Positions 25,970 to 35,400 of a DNA stretch of 64,000 nt are shown one piece after another; within the stretch, counting starts at the first letter, position 1, and every line of letters begins with the position of its first letter. Source of the stretch: CAIWAH01 sp964602595 (GTDB taxonomy: Bacteria > Verrucomicrobiota > Verrucomicrobiia > Limisphaerales > UBA9464); NCBI GenBank assembly GCA_964602595.1, contig CAZRRO010000002.1, forward strand, positions 496,001 to 560,000. Direction: 5' to 3'. The translations under genes were made by a program, and so were the position numbers. The notes beneath the pieces were generated by a model. That model did not search any database, was not told the DNA's origin, and worked only from the letters and a program-made list of their open reading frames with translations.

Positions 25970-27544
25970 TCAGGCCTTGCCCGTATCCGCGATGGTGACG
26001 GTCTTGTAGCCGCCGATCGCCTTGAAATAGAGGAACAGGAGCAGGTAGATCGCCGCCATGGTGGCCGGGATGAACGAGTCGGCCTTCAGCGTGCGGCGGT
26101 CGCCGGCGATGCTGGCATCCACCACGATCTTCTGGTCGGGGGTCTTGTTCGTGGAGGTCTGGGCGGCGGACAGCTTGGTGCCGTCGAGGCCGTTGGCCGG
26201 GGCGAGGAAGAGGAAGGTGCTGGGCTTCTCGGCCTTGTAGGTGGCGTAAAGCGCCGGATTGGCCTTCTGGAGCTCCTCGCCGGCGAAACGGTCCTTGGCG
26301 TAACCGAGACCGGCCGAGCCGAGCAGACCGGCGGACATCATGCCGCAGCCGCCCATGATCGAGATCGCGATGGCGCCCGTGCGCGGGAAGCGGTCGCTGG
26401 TCACTGCCAGCATCGTGGGCCAGAAGAACGTCTTGCCGAACGCATACACCGACAGGGCGACGATGGCGCCCATGAAGGTGGTGATGCCGCTGACCATGTT
26501 CAGGCCGATGCAGGCCAGCACCGCGCAGATGAAGAGCAGTCCGATGGGGGAAATCTTGAGGCTCTTCTCGATGAAGTGGGCACAGAAGCGCAGCGCGAAC
26601 ATGAACAGCGACGTGAACACGAACAGGATCTTGCCTTCGCCCGGGGTCAGGATGTTGCCGGTGATGTTCTGGATCCAGCCGTCCGTGCCGAGCTCAACCG
26701 CGCCAACCAGCACATGGGTAATCAGCAAAACGAACAACAGCCAGGCGCCGATCGAGAAGCCGGTGATGACCGCCACCACGGCCAGGATCACGCCACCCAT
26801 CGCATAGGCCGCCGCGACCGGCAGGCCGAGCGCGTTCTGGAAGAAGAGCACCAACAGGTAGCAGGCGACCGCCGCACCGAGGATGCCGACGTCCTTCAGC
26901 ATCTCGCCAATGCTCAGGCCCTTGGCCGAAGCCTCAGACTTCGGGAAGCTCTGACCCATGAACAGCACGCCGTAAAGCACGGTGGGCACGAGGAACAGGC
27001 CGAGCTGCAGCTTCCAGCTCATGGCGTTCGGGCCTTCGCCCAACGTCCAGCCGACGAGACCGCCCAACACGAGACCGGCGGGCCAGCTCGCGTGCAGGAT
27101 GTTCAGGTAGTGCGTCCGGTTGTTCGGGAACAGGGTGGCAACCAGCGGATTTGCCACGGCTTCGAGGGTGCCGTTGGCCAGCGCAAAGATGAACGTGCCC
27201 CAATAGAGGAAGTTATAGGCCGTCTCCTGCGCCTGCCCTTTGCCGGCGGCAAAGGTCACAAACGCGGAGAGGACGTGGAATAGGAAGGCCGCCACGACCA
27301 GCTTGCCGTAGCCGATCTTGTCCACGATCACGCCGCCAATGATGATGCCGAAGCAGAAACCGGTGAAGCCAGCGCCACCGATGGCGCCGAGTTGCGCGCC
27401 GGTGAAACCGAAGTCGGCCGCCCAGTTGGCCAGGATGCCGCCGCGGATGCCGAAGCCGATGCCGGCGGCGAGAATCGCCATGAAGCCGGCGAACAGCAGC
27501 CGCTTGGCGTTGGGCGCGATGCCCTCGTTACTAACATTGCTCAT
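25970..27544 (-). CDS. Major facilitator superfamily transporter
   Basis: A 524-residue inner-membrane transporter with about 12 hydrophobic helices: LLFAGFMAILAAGIGFGIRG at the N-terminus, GFCFGIIIGGVIVDKIGYGK (the MFS loop 2-3 signature, G-x3-D-K/R-x-G-x-K), and a second-half counterpart around TSDRFPRTGAIAIS. A non-conserved loop of about 65 residues before the last helix is soluble. Sequence style resembles sugar or nucleoside permeases of this phylum, but the substrate cannot be assigned. It has its own terminator and is divergent from ispF. Confidence 0.88.
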   Translation of the reverse strand: MSNVSNEGIAPNAKRLLFAGFMAILAAGIGFGIRGGILANWAADFGFTGAQLGAIGGAGFTGFCFGIIIGGVIVDKIGYGKLVVAAFLFHVLSAFVTFAAGKGQAQETAYNFLYWGTFIFALANGTLEAVANPLVATLFPNNRTHYLNILHASWPAGLVLGGLVGWTLGEGPNAMSWKLQLGLFLVPTVLYGVLFMGQSFPKSEASAKGLSIGEMLKDVGILGAAVACYLLVLFFQNALGLPVAAAYAMGGVILAVVAVITGFSIGAWLLFVLLITHVLVGAVELGTDGWIQNITGNILTPGEGKILFVFTSLFMFALRFCAHFIEKSLKISPIGLLFICAVLACIGLNMVSGITTFMGAIVALSVYAFGKTFFWPTMLAVTSDRFPRTGAIAISIMGGCGMMSAGLLGSAGLGYAKDRFAGEELQKANPALYATYKAEKPSTFLFLAPANGLDGTKLSAAQTSTNKTPDQKIVVDASIAGDRRTLKADSFIPATMAAIYLLLFLYFKAIGGYKTVTIADTGKA

Positions 27545-27729
27545 AAATCGTTACCTGTGTGTTGGAGGTGGAACAGACGGAGTAAATCCGAGTCCCGCCG
27601 CGGGTGTCCAGAAAACGGTTTGCCCATCGGCGTTCCCCGGGGCCGATGGCCACCGGCAAGCCGTTGCAGCGGGCATCGCCGGGAAAATGTCGGTTGGTCC
27701 TTTGCGGCCCGAAGCCTTAGGCTGCGCGC

Positions 27730-28212
27730 ATGGTTCACGTTGGCATCGGCTACGATGTGCATGAATTGGTCGCGGGCCGCCGGCTCGTGCTGGGCGGTGT
27801 CGAGATTCCCCATTCCAAGGGGCTCGACGGCCATTCCGATGCCGACGCGCTGCTGCACGCGATTACCGACGCCGTCCTTGGCGCGATCGGCGACGTCGAC
27901 ATCGGCCACCTGTTCCCCAACACCGACCCCTCCTGGAAAAACGCTCCCAGCCGGATCTTTGTCGAGGAAGCCGCCCGGCGGGTCCGTGCCCGGGGCGGCC
28001 GGATCGTGAACATCGACGCCTCGCTGATCGCCGAGCAGCCTAAGATCTATCCCCACCTGACCGCCATGAAGGCGCAGATCGCCGGCGCGCTGGGGATCGA
28101 CGTCCGCAAGGTCGGACTCAAGGCCACCACCAACGAGCGCCTCGGTTTCGTGGGCCGTGAGGAGGGAATCGCCGCGATGGCGGTGGCCTCCGTGGACCTG
28201 CCGGAAGACTGA
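27730..28212 (+). CDS. ispF: 2-C-methyl-D-erythritol 2,4-cyclodiphosphate synthase
   Basis: IspF makes the cyclic diphosphate intermediate of the MEP isoprenoid pathway. The zinc ligands are in GIGYDVHEL (Asp9, His11) and SDADALLHAITDAVLG (His43). DIGHLFPNTDP and KATTNERLGFVGREEGIAA are the other conserved blocks. Length (160 aa) is standard. It stands alone, with ispD not adjacent, and is followed closely by a small unknown gene. Confidence 0.97.
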   Translation: MVHVGIGYDVHELVAGRRLVLGGVEIPHSKGLDGHSDADALLHAITDAVLGAIGDVDIGHLFPNTDPSWKNAPSRIFVEEAARRVRARGGRIVNIDASLIAEQPKIYPHLTAMKAQIAGALGIDVRKVGLKATTNERLGFVGREEGIAAMAVASVDLPED

Positions 28213-28231
28213 ACGGCCACCTCCTTTTCCT

Positions 28232-28516
28232 ATGGGCGTAAAATCCGAGATCGGCTGGACGACCGAAACCGAGGACGGGGCCAAGCGGCTCGTCACCGTC
28301 GAGAAGCACGGCAAGGAGTGGAAGTTCTTCGAGCGGCTCAAGCGGCGCGGGCCGGAAGTGCAGTGGAAACCGCTGCCGGAACCCAGCCTTGAGGACTGGC
28401 TCAGCCTGCTGGAATGCCTGGAACGCCGTTACCACCGGGACCTCGCGCCGCCGGACCAGATCGAAGCCCTCCGGCGCCAGATCCGGGAACGTTTCCCGGA
28501 CCATCGCTTCGAGTAG
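28232..28516 (+). CDS. Hypothetical protein, 94 aa
   Basis: A small charged soluble protein (GVKSEIGWTTETEDGAKRLV ... RYHRDLAPPDQIEALRRQIR). No family recognised. It lies 19 bases after ispF and 26 bases before the pseudopilin-like gene, so it is probably co-transcribed. The composition looks like a conserved small cytoplasmic protein. The frame upstream of the ATG at 28232 overlaps ispF and is not used. Confidence 0.6.
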   Translation: MGVKSEIGWTTETEDGAKRLVTVEKHGKEWKFFERLKRRGPEVQWKPLPEPSLEDWLSLLECLERRYHRDLAPPDQIEALRRQIRERFPDHRFE

Positions 28517-28542
28517 GCAACCCCGCGCGCCCGGCCGCCCCG

Positions 28543-29274
28543 ATGTCCCCGCCTGGCTACATTCGGTCACGACCTTCCGGCGGCCGGACTGCCTTCACGT
28601 TGATCGAGCTGCTGGTCGTGATCGCCATCATTGCGCTGCTGGCGGGCATGCTTCTCCCGGCGCTCGCCCGGGCGCAGCGCAAAGCCCGACAATCGGCCTG
28701 CCTGTCCAACCTTCGCCAGGTCGGGCTCGGCTTCGCGCTGTATCAGGGCGAAAACGCCGATCGCCTGCCCGACCGGCGCGACCTCAAGACGTCTCTCGGC
28801 TACCGGCCTTGGACGGATTGGCCGCCATCCGACCCACGTGCAGGTTGGGCCGCCGTGGCGCTGGGGGATTTCGGCGGTCGCCCCGGGGTTTGGATGTGTC
28901 CGGCCTTGGCCGGTTCGCGGCTGCGGGAAGCCGTCCAGGTGGCGCAGGCTTATGGCACCAACGCCAACTCCGCCCAAACCGGCTATTGGCTGTGGCGGTT
29001 CGACCGGGATTCCGCCCCGGTGCCGTTGGACAACTTCTGGAACAAGACGCCGGAGGTCGCCCTTGGGGATCTCCGCGCCGCCCAAAACCCGACGGTTGGC
29101 CAACCCGGCGGGACTTCCGACGTCGAGTTGGCGGTCGATGCCTACTTTCCCGGGACCATTCCAACCGTCGCTCCGGCACTCGCCGGCCGCGCCGCGCATC
29201 CCCATGGCCGCAACCGCCTGATGCTCGACCTCAGCGCCGCTTGGTGGCGTGATGTCCGCCTGACGGCCGACTGA
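28543..29274 (+). CDS. Prepilin-like secreted protein (N-methylation motif, verrucomicrobial type)
   Basis: A 243-residue protein with the type IV pilin/pseudopilin N-terminus: basic leader ending in a Gly/Arg, then TAFTLIELLVVIAIIALLAG (prepilin peptidase site and methylated Phe followed by Glu5) and a long hydrophobic helix. The body contains RKARQSACLSNLRQVGLGFA, and the C-terminus has HPHGRNRLMLDLSAAWW, a form of the H-x9-DG-type ending of the large planctomycete/verrucomicrobial family (the DG itself is replaced by DL). Role in secretion or surface structures is inferred only from the family. Start at 28543 chosen for leader length. Confidence 0.82.
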   Translation: MSPPGYIRSRPSGGRTAFTLIELLVVIAIIALLAGMLLPALARAQRKARQSACLSNLRQVGLGFALYQGENADRLPDRRDLKTSLGYRPWTDWPPSDPRAGWAAVALGDFGGRPGVWMCPALAGSRLREAVQVAQAYGTNANSAQTGYWLWRFDRDSAPVPLDNFWNKTPEVALGDLRAAQNPTVGQPGGTSDVELAVDAYFPGTIPTVAPALAGRAAHPHGRNRLMLDLSAAWWRDVRLTAD

Positions 29275-29360
29275 TTTCCCAACGGGCCGATCCCGCGTCC
29301 CGGCCCGTCGAGTTGCCCGAATTCGCGCGGGCCCGGGTGGCGGGTCGGCGACAATGAAAA

Positions 29361-29386
29361 ACGGGGCGGACCTGAGTCCGCCCCGT
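29361..29386 (-). terminator. Terminator downstream of the 607-aa secreted protein gene
   Basis: A perfect 11-base stem ACGGGGCGGAC / GTCCGCCCCGT with a CTGA loop, followed on the minus strand by a short T run (complement of GAAAA). It lies about 25 bases past the stop at 29410. Confidence 0.8.
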
Positions 29387-29409
29387 GATCGATTCGGTTC
29401 CCGCCCGAA

Positions 29410-31233
29410 TCACTTCGGGTTCGGACCGTATTGCCTGAGCAGGAAGCCCTGGCTGTCCCAGGCGCCGGCATACACGGTCGTGCCAAAATACTTGGCGACC
29501 AGGTCGAAGGCGGGGAGCAACTTGAAGTCCGCGAAATCCTCCGGCGCCGGGGTCGGGGCGCCGGGGCGCTGGGCGCCCATCGTCTTGGTCAGGCTGCCGC
29601 CGCGGAGGGCTTCCCAGGTGCCGCGCAGGGATTCGCGCTGGTCCTGGTAGCCGAAGACGCCGGTGTTCATGCCGCCAACCTTCTGGGCGGATTCGGCCAG
29701 GCCGGGGGCGTCGCGGAGGGCTTTGCCACCGCCATCCGCACTGCGGAGGAACTGCTCCAACAACGAGGGATCGTCACTGATGGCGAGGTAACCGCCGTTC
29801 GGCGCCAACTCCAGGAGCGTCGGCTTCTTCCGGGGATCGGTGGAAGGCATCGTGATGGTCGTGATCTTCTTGCCGTTGAACTCGCGTTCCTTGAGGTCGT
29901 CCGGGCCGCCGGGGAGCAGCGAAGAGAAGGCCTTGAGGCCATTGGCGAGCTCCTCGGCATTGACCGCGCCGAGCAGGGTGAGCGTGGGCGGATTGGCCAG
30001 TTCGTCGGCCGACTTGCCCTTGGCCGCCTTCACGTAGCTGATGAAGTCGTCGCCCAAGTTGCCGATGAACACCTTCTTGAAATCGAAGTTGGGATCCTTG
30101 TCCTTGCCCATGGCACCCATGGACATCTGCAGCATGCCGCCGAGCTGCGGCGAGATCTGCTGGACCAGCGCCTCGACGTTCGCCCAAGTCTTGGCGCCAT
30201 TCAGGCGCAGGCGGCGAAAGTCCACCGCGTCGGCGGGCACGAAGGCCGGGGGCGAACCGTCCTTGGACTCGACTGCGAGCAGCTTGAACAGGCCCGTCCG
30301 CTCGCTTTCGGGCACGGCCAGCCCGAGGTTGAAGTAGGCGCCGTCGCCCTCCTGCTGGGCCGCGACCGAAAGGCTCTTGAGCCCACGCAGGCCGAGTGCC
30401 TGGATGGCCCGGCGGGGCTCGATGCCCAACGCTGCCAAGCCGCCCGCGGATTTGGAAAGTTCGCCTTCCAGCGTCGCGAACAGCGGGGCGACATGCACCC
30501 AACCGTAAACCAACGCCTTGCGGAAATTCATCGAGGCTTCACTGGCCTGGTAGGGGCCTACTTCGGAAAGAGTCGGGACGGAACCGCCGGTGAGACGGGC
30601 CACGACTTTCTCCAGCGCCTTCACGGAATCACCCAGCACCAGCGCGGAATCCACCTGGCCGAAGGTGATCTCGATCTTCTTCGCCGGTCCCTTCTCGTCC
30701 TCGTCTTCCTGGTCGGCACCCTTCGCCGGCTTGGGGTCGATGACGACGGTGGTGAACTCCTGGTCGCGGATCTTCTCGGCCTTCAGCGTCTTCTTGGCTT
30801 CACCGAGCTTCTGGCGGGCCTCCGCAAGCTTGGCCTTCAGTTCGGGCGCCTTGTCCTTCGCGTCGAGCACGAGGACGTTGCCGGCACTGGAATCGGGATT
30901 GGCGGGATTCCAGTCGCCACGGATGACGGCGAACGAGATCTGGCCCTGGAGCAGCGGCAGGTATTCGTCAGCCTTGATGCCGAGGTCCTTCTCCAGGTCG
31001 CCGATGAACTTGGCGACGACCTTCTTCTCGAAATCCTCGCGGAACGGCCGCATGGCCGGATCGGCCCAAAGCTGTCCGAACGGCGCGCTGTTCATCGTGC
31101 TCTTCGCGGCGGCCCAATCGGCGACGCTGAGCAGGACGATGGTGTCACTGGGGAAGAGTTGCGGAGCCGGCGGCACGGCCGCGAGCAACGACAGCGCGGC
31201 GAAGGGGGCCGCGAACAGGGTGCGAAGCTTCAT
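29410..31233 (-). CDS. Large secreted hypothetical protein, 607 aa
   Basis: Exported: the N-terminus is MKLRTLFAAPFAALSLLAAV with a signal-peptidase-like site near VPPA. The mature protein is soluble and alpha/beta, with a Lys/Glu-rich coil around residues 130-190. The later part contains NGAKTWANVEALVQQISPQL and GNLGDDFISYV. The overall plan (an N-terminal LFPSDTIVLLSVADW strand, a probable two-fold repeat and a C-terminal YAGAWDSQGFLLRQY) resembles DUF3352-like secreted proteins, but I cannot assign it with certainty. It is monocistronic with a clear terminator. Function unknown. Confidence 0.75.
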   Translation of the reverse strand: MKLRTLFAAPFAALSLLAAVPPAPQLFPSDTIVLLSVADWAAAKSTMNSAPFGQLWADPAMRPFREDFEKKVVAKFIGDLEKDLGIKADEYLPLLQGQISFAVIRGDWNPANPDSSAGNVLVLDAKDKAPELKAKLAEARQKLGEAKKTLKAEKIRDQEFTTVVIDPKPAKGADQEDEDEKGPAKKIEITFGQVDSALVLGDSVKALEKVVARLTGGSVPTLSEVGPYQASEASMNFRKALVYGWVHVAPLFATLEGELSKSAGGLAALGIEPRRAIQALGLRGLKSLSVAAQQEGDGAYFNLGLAVPESERTGLFKLLAVESKDGSPPAFVPADAVDFRRLRLNGAKTWANVEALVQQISPQLGGMLQMSMGAMGKDKDPNFDFKKVFIGNLGDDFISYVKAAKGKSADELANPPTLTLLGAVNAEELANGLKAFSSLLPGGPDDLKEREFNGKKITTITMPSTDPRKKPTLLELAPNGGYLAISDDPSLLEQFLRSADGGGKALRDAPGLAESAQKVGGMNTGVFGYQDQRESLRGTWEALRGGSLTKTMGAQRPGAPTPAPEDFADFKLLPAFDLVAKYFGTTVYAGAWDSQGFLLRQYGPNPK

Positions 31234-31329
31234 TTGCTGCGCCAAGGTTGCGGCGGCCGGCGCGATGGCAAGGCCGAACTGGCATTTGGCGCCTCGTCAA
31301 ATGTGACGAGGGCCGTCGCGGTGCCCGGA

Positions 31330-32349
31330 CTAACGGGCGCGTTCGCCGGCCGGCTCGGTGTTCTTCAGGCGGCTGGGCGGTTCCAGGTAGCGGAACGGAT
31401 TGCTCGGGTTGTCGTTGTCGTAGGCGTAGGCGTCGCGGTGGCGCAGGAAATAGCGCAGCACCTCGCCGGGAATGGCGAACCCGAGGCCCTCACCGAACGT
31501 GAGCTTCATGTTGGTTACGCCGATGACTTCGCCGCGGAGATTGAACAGCGGTCCGCCGGAATTGCCCGGATTGATCTGCGCCGTGGTCTGGAGGTAGAGG
31601 TCGCCGCCGACCTGCCGGGTGGTCGTGCTGACAATGCCCTCGGTGACAGTGCGTTCGAGTCCCAGCGGGCTGCCGATCGCGAAAACGCGGTCGCCCTGAC
31701 CCAGTTGCTCAGAATCGCCAATGAGCACCTTCTTGAACTTGGGCGCGTCCTTGTCCTCCACCTTGAGCAAGGTGAGGTCGGCGAACTTGTTCATGGCCAC
31801 GATCCGCACGTCCTTGTAGCTGCGGCGCTCCAGTTGGCCATCCTTCTGGTGGTAAACTTCGATGGAAATCTTCGTCTCGCCCTCGACGACGTGGAAGTTG
31901 GTCACCAGATGGCCGTCCTCATCCAGGAAGAAGCCGCTGCCGAGGCCGCTGGGCGTGCGCACCTGCACGACGCCTTCGCCGATCTGCGTCACGAGTTCAC
32001 GGACCGACTTTTCAGCCAACGGGGCCGTCGCGACGGAAAAAAGACCGCCCGCCTGGGTCTCGATGCCCGGCGCGGAAGTGGCCGGGGCAGGTTTGGCCAC
32101 GGGCGTGCCGGCGGCCGGCCGGGCGGCCGGCCTGGCGGTCTCGTCGTCGCCGCGGGTGATCTTGGCGATCTCCTTCCGCGGCACGCTGATCACGGTGTAA
32201 CCGAGGTCCACGACCACGAGGTCCTTCTTCTCAGCCAGGATTTTGCCGGAGACGGTGGCCTTGTCCTTGAGCACGACCGTGTCGGTCGCCGCGCCCAGCG
32301 GGAGGAACAGGCTGGCCGCGAGGAGGCCGCGCAACACGGGTGACTTCAT
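31330..32349 (-). CDS. HtrA-like trypsin-type serine protease without PDZ domain
   Basis: A 339-residue periplasmic protease of family S1C. A signal peptide (residues 1-21) and a small beta-barrel-like domain (TVVLKDKATVSGKILAEKKD, to about 65) precede a Pro/Ala linker. The protease domain has the triad His153 (VTNFHVVEG), Asp191 (KFADLTLLKV) and Ser264 (NPGNSGGPL). IGSPLGLERTVTEGIVS and LGFAIPGEVLRYFL are typical DegP-like blocks. The C-terminus ends soon after the protease domain, so the PDZ domains of DegP/DegS are missing. It probably handles envelope protein quality control. The N-terminal extension in the upstream open frame is not counted. Confidence 0.9.
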   Translation of the reverse strand: MKSPVLRGLLAASLFLPLGAATDTVVLKDKATVSGKILAEKKDLVVVDLGYTVISVPRKEIAKITRGDDETARPAARPAAGTPVAKPAPATSAPGIETQAGGLFSVATAPLAEKSVRELVTQIGEGVVQVRTPSGLGSGFFLDEDGHLVTNFHVVEGETKISIEVYHQKDGQLERRSYKDVRIVAMNKFADLTLLKVEDKDAPKFKKVLIGDSEQLGQGDRVFAIGSPLGLERTVTEGIVSTTTRQVGGDLYLQTTAQINPGNSGGPLFNLRGEVIGVTNMKLTFGEGLGFAIPGEVLRYFLRHRDAYAYDNDNPSNPFRYLEPPSRLKNTEPAGERAR

Positions 32350-32474
32350 GGGCGGGACGCTAGGCACAGTCCGGGACCGGGGCAAGCGGCGGGTGCGGCG
32401 CGGCCGGCGAGCGGGCGCCCTGGGCCGACGTCGCCGCCGACCCAAGGCTGGAACTCTCCCGGGTTCTTTGCGAC

Positions 32475-35400
32475 CTACGGCGTCGCGGCGGCCGGTTCCC
32501 AGACCGCCCAATGGCGCACCCGCTCGGGGCCGGCGACGTGGAATTCACCCAGCACGTAGATGCGCCCCTCGTGGGTGAAGACGGTCTCCACATTCCCTGC
32601 CGACCGCGAGGGCAGCAGGTCCCCGTCGTTGACCTGCGCGTGGCGGCGCAGAGCCTGGCGCACGACGGATTCCCCGCCGCCGCTCCGGAACGGCCGGAGT
32701 TCCTCGCGCAAGACGCCGTTGTGCAGCGCGGTCGGTTGGGTGCCATCCCAACGGACGAGACCGTTGGAATCCGCGCCGGCGCCTTCAGCTCCAAGCGAAA
32801 CACTTTCGCCGTAGTAGGTCGCGCCGGTGGCATCGGTCGCCCCGTCGCTGTAGCTGACAAATACCGGCGGCGCACCCGGCACGTTGGTCCAGCCGGTGCC
32901 ATCCCAAGCGGCCAGCCGCGCCGGCAAATTCGTGCCATCCTGCTTGAGGAAAAAGCTCCCGGCGGCCAGCAGACGGCCGGACTGCGGGATTAGCTTCGCC
33001 ACGTAAGGGGCATCATCAAAATCCGGGTCAAAGATGCCTGGCGTGGCGACGAGATTTGTCCCGTCCCAGGCGACCACTCCGGCGCTCGGCGAGGTGAAGA
33101 CGCCGCCAAGGAAGAGGCGTTCGCCCTCCGGGGCAAACGTGAACACGCTGCCGGAAATGGCGCCGTTGAAGAGGCGGAAACCGCCCGCCAAGCCGTCGCC
33201 CAACTGCCGCCAAGTCGTGCCGTCCCAGCGGGCGGCATAGCTGGTGAAGGCTGGGCTCGCGAGCTGGCCGAAATCGCCGCCCGCGAGCAGCTCGCCATGG
33301 AAGCGCGTGAGCGTGAACACCGTGTCGCCGGACTGCGGCACGAACTCGGCCGAGGCCGGATCGGCGAGGGCATGCCAGGTCGCACCGTCCCAGCGCGCCA
33401 CGAGCGGCGCATGGACGCCGTTCACGCGGGTGAACCGGCCACCGACCACCAGGTCGGTCCCGTCGCTCAGCAGCGAGAGCACAAAGCCGCTGTTGGTCTC
33501 CAGCCGGCCGCGGAAGAAGCCGAATGATTCGAAGGTGCCCAACTGGTTCCAATTCGTGCCGTCCTGGCGGAGCAACACGAGTTCGTCCAACTGGCCCGGC
33601 CGGTAACGTCGGCCGGCGAGATGCAGGGCGCCTTGGTGGAAGGTCCCGGCCTCGACCTTGTCGAGCGGCGTGTTGGTGTCGCCCGGCAGCCAGCGGCCCG
33701 GTGCCTGCGGCACGGGTTCGATGCGCAGCGTGTAGCGATCTTCGACCAGCGCCTGGAGGCCGAGGCGGAGCACCGCGTCGGTCGCGGGCGTGAACAGTTC
33801 CTGCCAATTCGCCGTTGCGGGGATTTCGCTCACGGAATTTGTGTCGGCATCCAGCACGCGCCAGCGCACCGGCGTCCGGCCCTCGATCCGGGCCCGGTAA
33901 GCGGTGCCGGCGGCGAGTTGGAAGGTGAAGAGATCCTCCGGTGGCGCCGCGGAGATGGGTTGCACCGTCTGCTCAAAGCGGGTGCCCGCCGGCCGCAGGT
34001 CCGCCGCGATCCGCAGGCCGGTGAGCGGCCGGATTTCGAGTTGGTAATTGCCGCTCTGGAACGCCCCGGCGCGGATGCGCAGCCGGTATTCGCCGGCGAC
34101 GGGCACGGTGAACTTGGGCCCGTTACAGGTGGATTCCAGCAGGAAACCCTCACCGTTGGCCGGCGCCACCAGTTCCCATTCGAAGCAGGAGTCGCTCAGC
34201 AGGAATCGCACTTCCGTGCCGGCATCAAACTGGAGCCGGTAAGTATCGCTGGAACCCGTCGCCGCCAAGGTGCCCGCGGCCTGCAACGACTGGCCGCCTC
34301 GAAGGTCGTGAGTGAACGTCTGTTCCACCACGCGGAGCGCGCGGAAGCGGTAGCCGCCCGACGCATTGTCGCGCAGACCGAGCCGCAGCGTGAAGTCCCC
34401 GCCGGCCGCCGTGTCGGCTTCGGCAAAGCCATCGCACATCGCCTGGGCCGCAAACACCGGCCGGCCGAAGGCGTCGCCCAGTGACCAGTTGAAGCACGGG
34501 AACGAACTCTGCGGCAGGAACACCCAGCGTTCGCCGGGCGTGACCGTGAAGCGGATCAGGTCCACGTCGCCCGGGACCCGCGTGTTGGCGTTGCCGTCGG
34601 GCAGTTCGGTGCTGTTGAACTCGGACTTCCCCCGCAGGTCCACTGCGTAGTTGCGCGTCTGGTTGCGGGCGAGCCGCAGTTGGTAGCCGGTCGCGGCGGT
34701 GGGCACGACGACCAGGCGGAAGCGGCCGCCGAGCCGCGTGTCGGGCACGGCGAACCGGTTCAGCAACGGTTCCTGTTCGAACAGGGTCCGCCCGGCCAGA
34801 TCGGTCAGGGTGGCGTAGACGGCTCCGCTCCCGCCGATGCTGAAGGCGAAGGTTTCCCCGGCCGGCAGGTCCAGGTCCCACACGTCCACATCACCGGGCA
34901 CCCGGGCGCCCGAAGCCTGCTCAAACAGATCCTTGCCCGCCATGTTGGCGGCCAGACGACGCTCCGTGTGCAGGGCGACGGTGACGCGGTAACGGCCGCC
35001 GTTGGCGGTCTCGCTGCGCGCCCGCAGCACGTATTCGCCGGCAAACAGCGGCCGGAAGATTCCCGGGCGACGGCACAGCGGTTGGTCGGTGAAGACCGCC
35101 TCGCCGGACGGCGCGAACAGGCTCCAGGCGGCACAGTCGCCAAAGTCTTCCGGGGCAAAGAACGAGATCGGTTGGCCCGCCGGCAGCGTCACGGCGAGTT
35201 CGGCGACTGCGCCCACACCGCTCAGAGACACGACGAAGCCCGCCGGCTGTTCGGGTTTCACGGTGCCGTTCACCACGGAGAAGTCCCAGCGGAAGAGTCC
35301 GCCCAGCGTGTTCCCCGCGGCATCCGCCACGTCCGCGGCCAGCTGGGCGCGGTAGCTGCCCGAGGGCAGGGGGGTCGCGAAACGCAACTGGGCAGCGCGG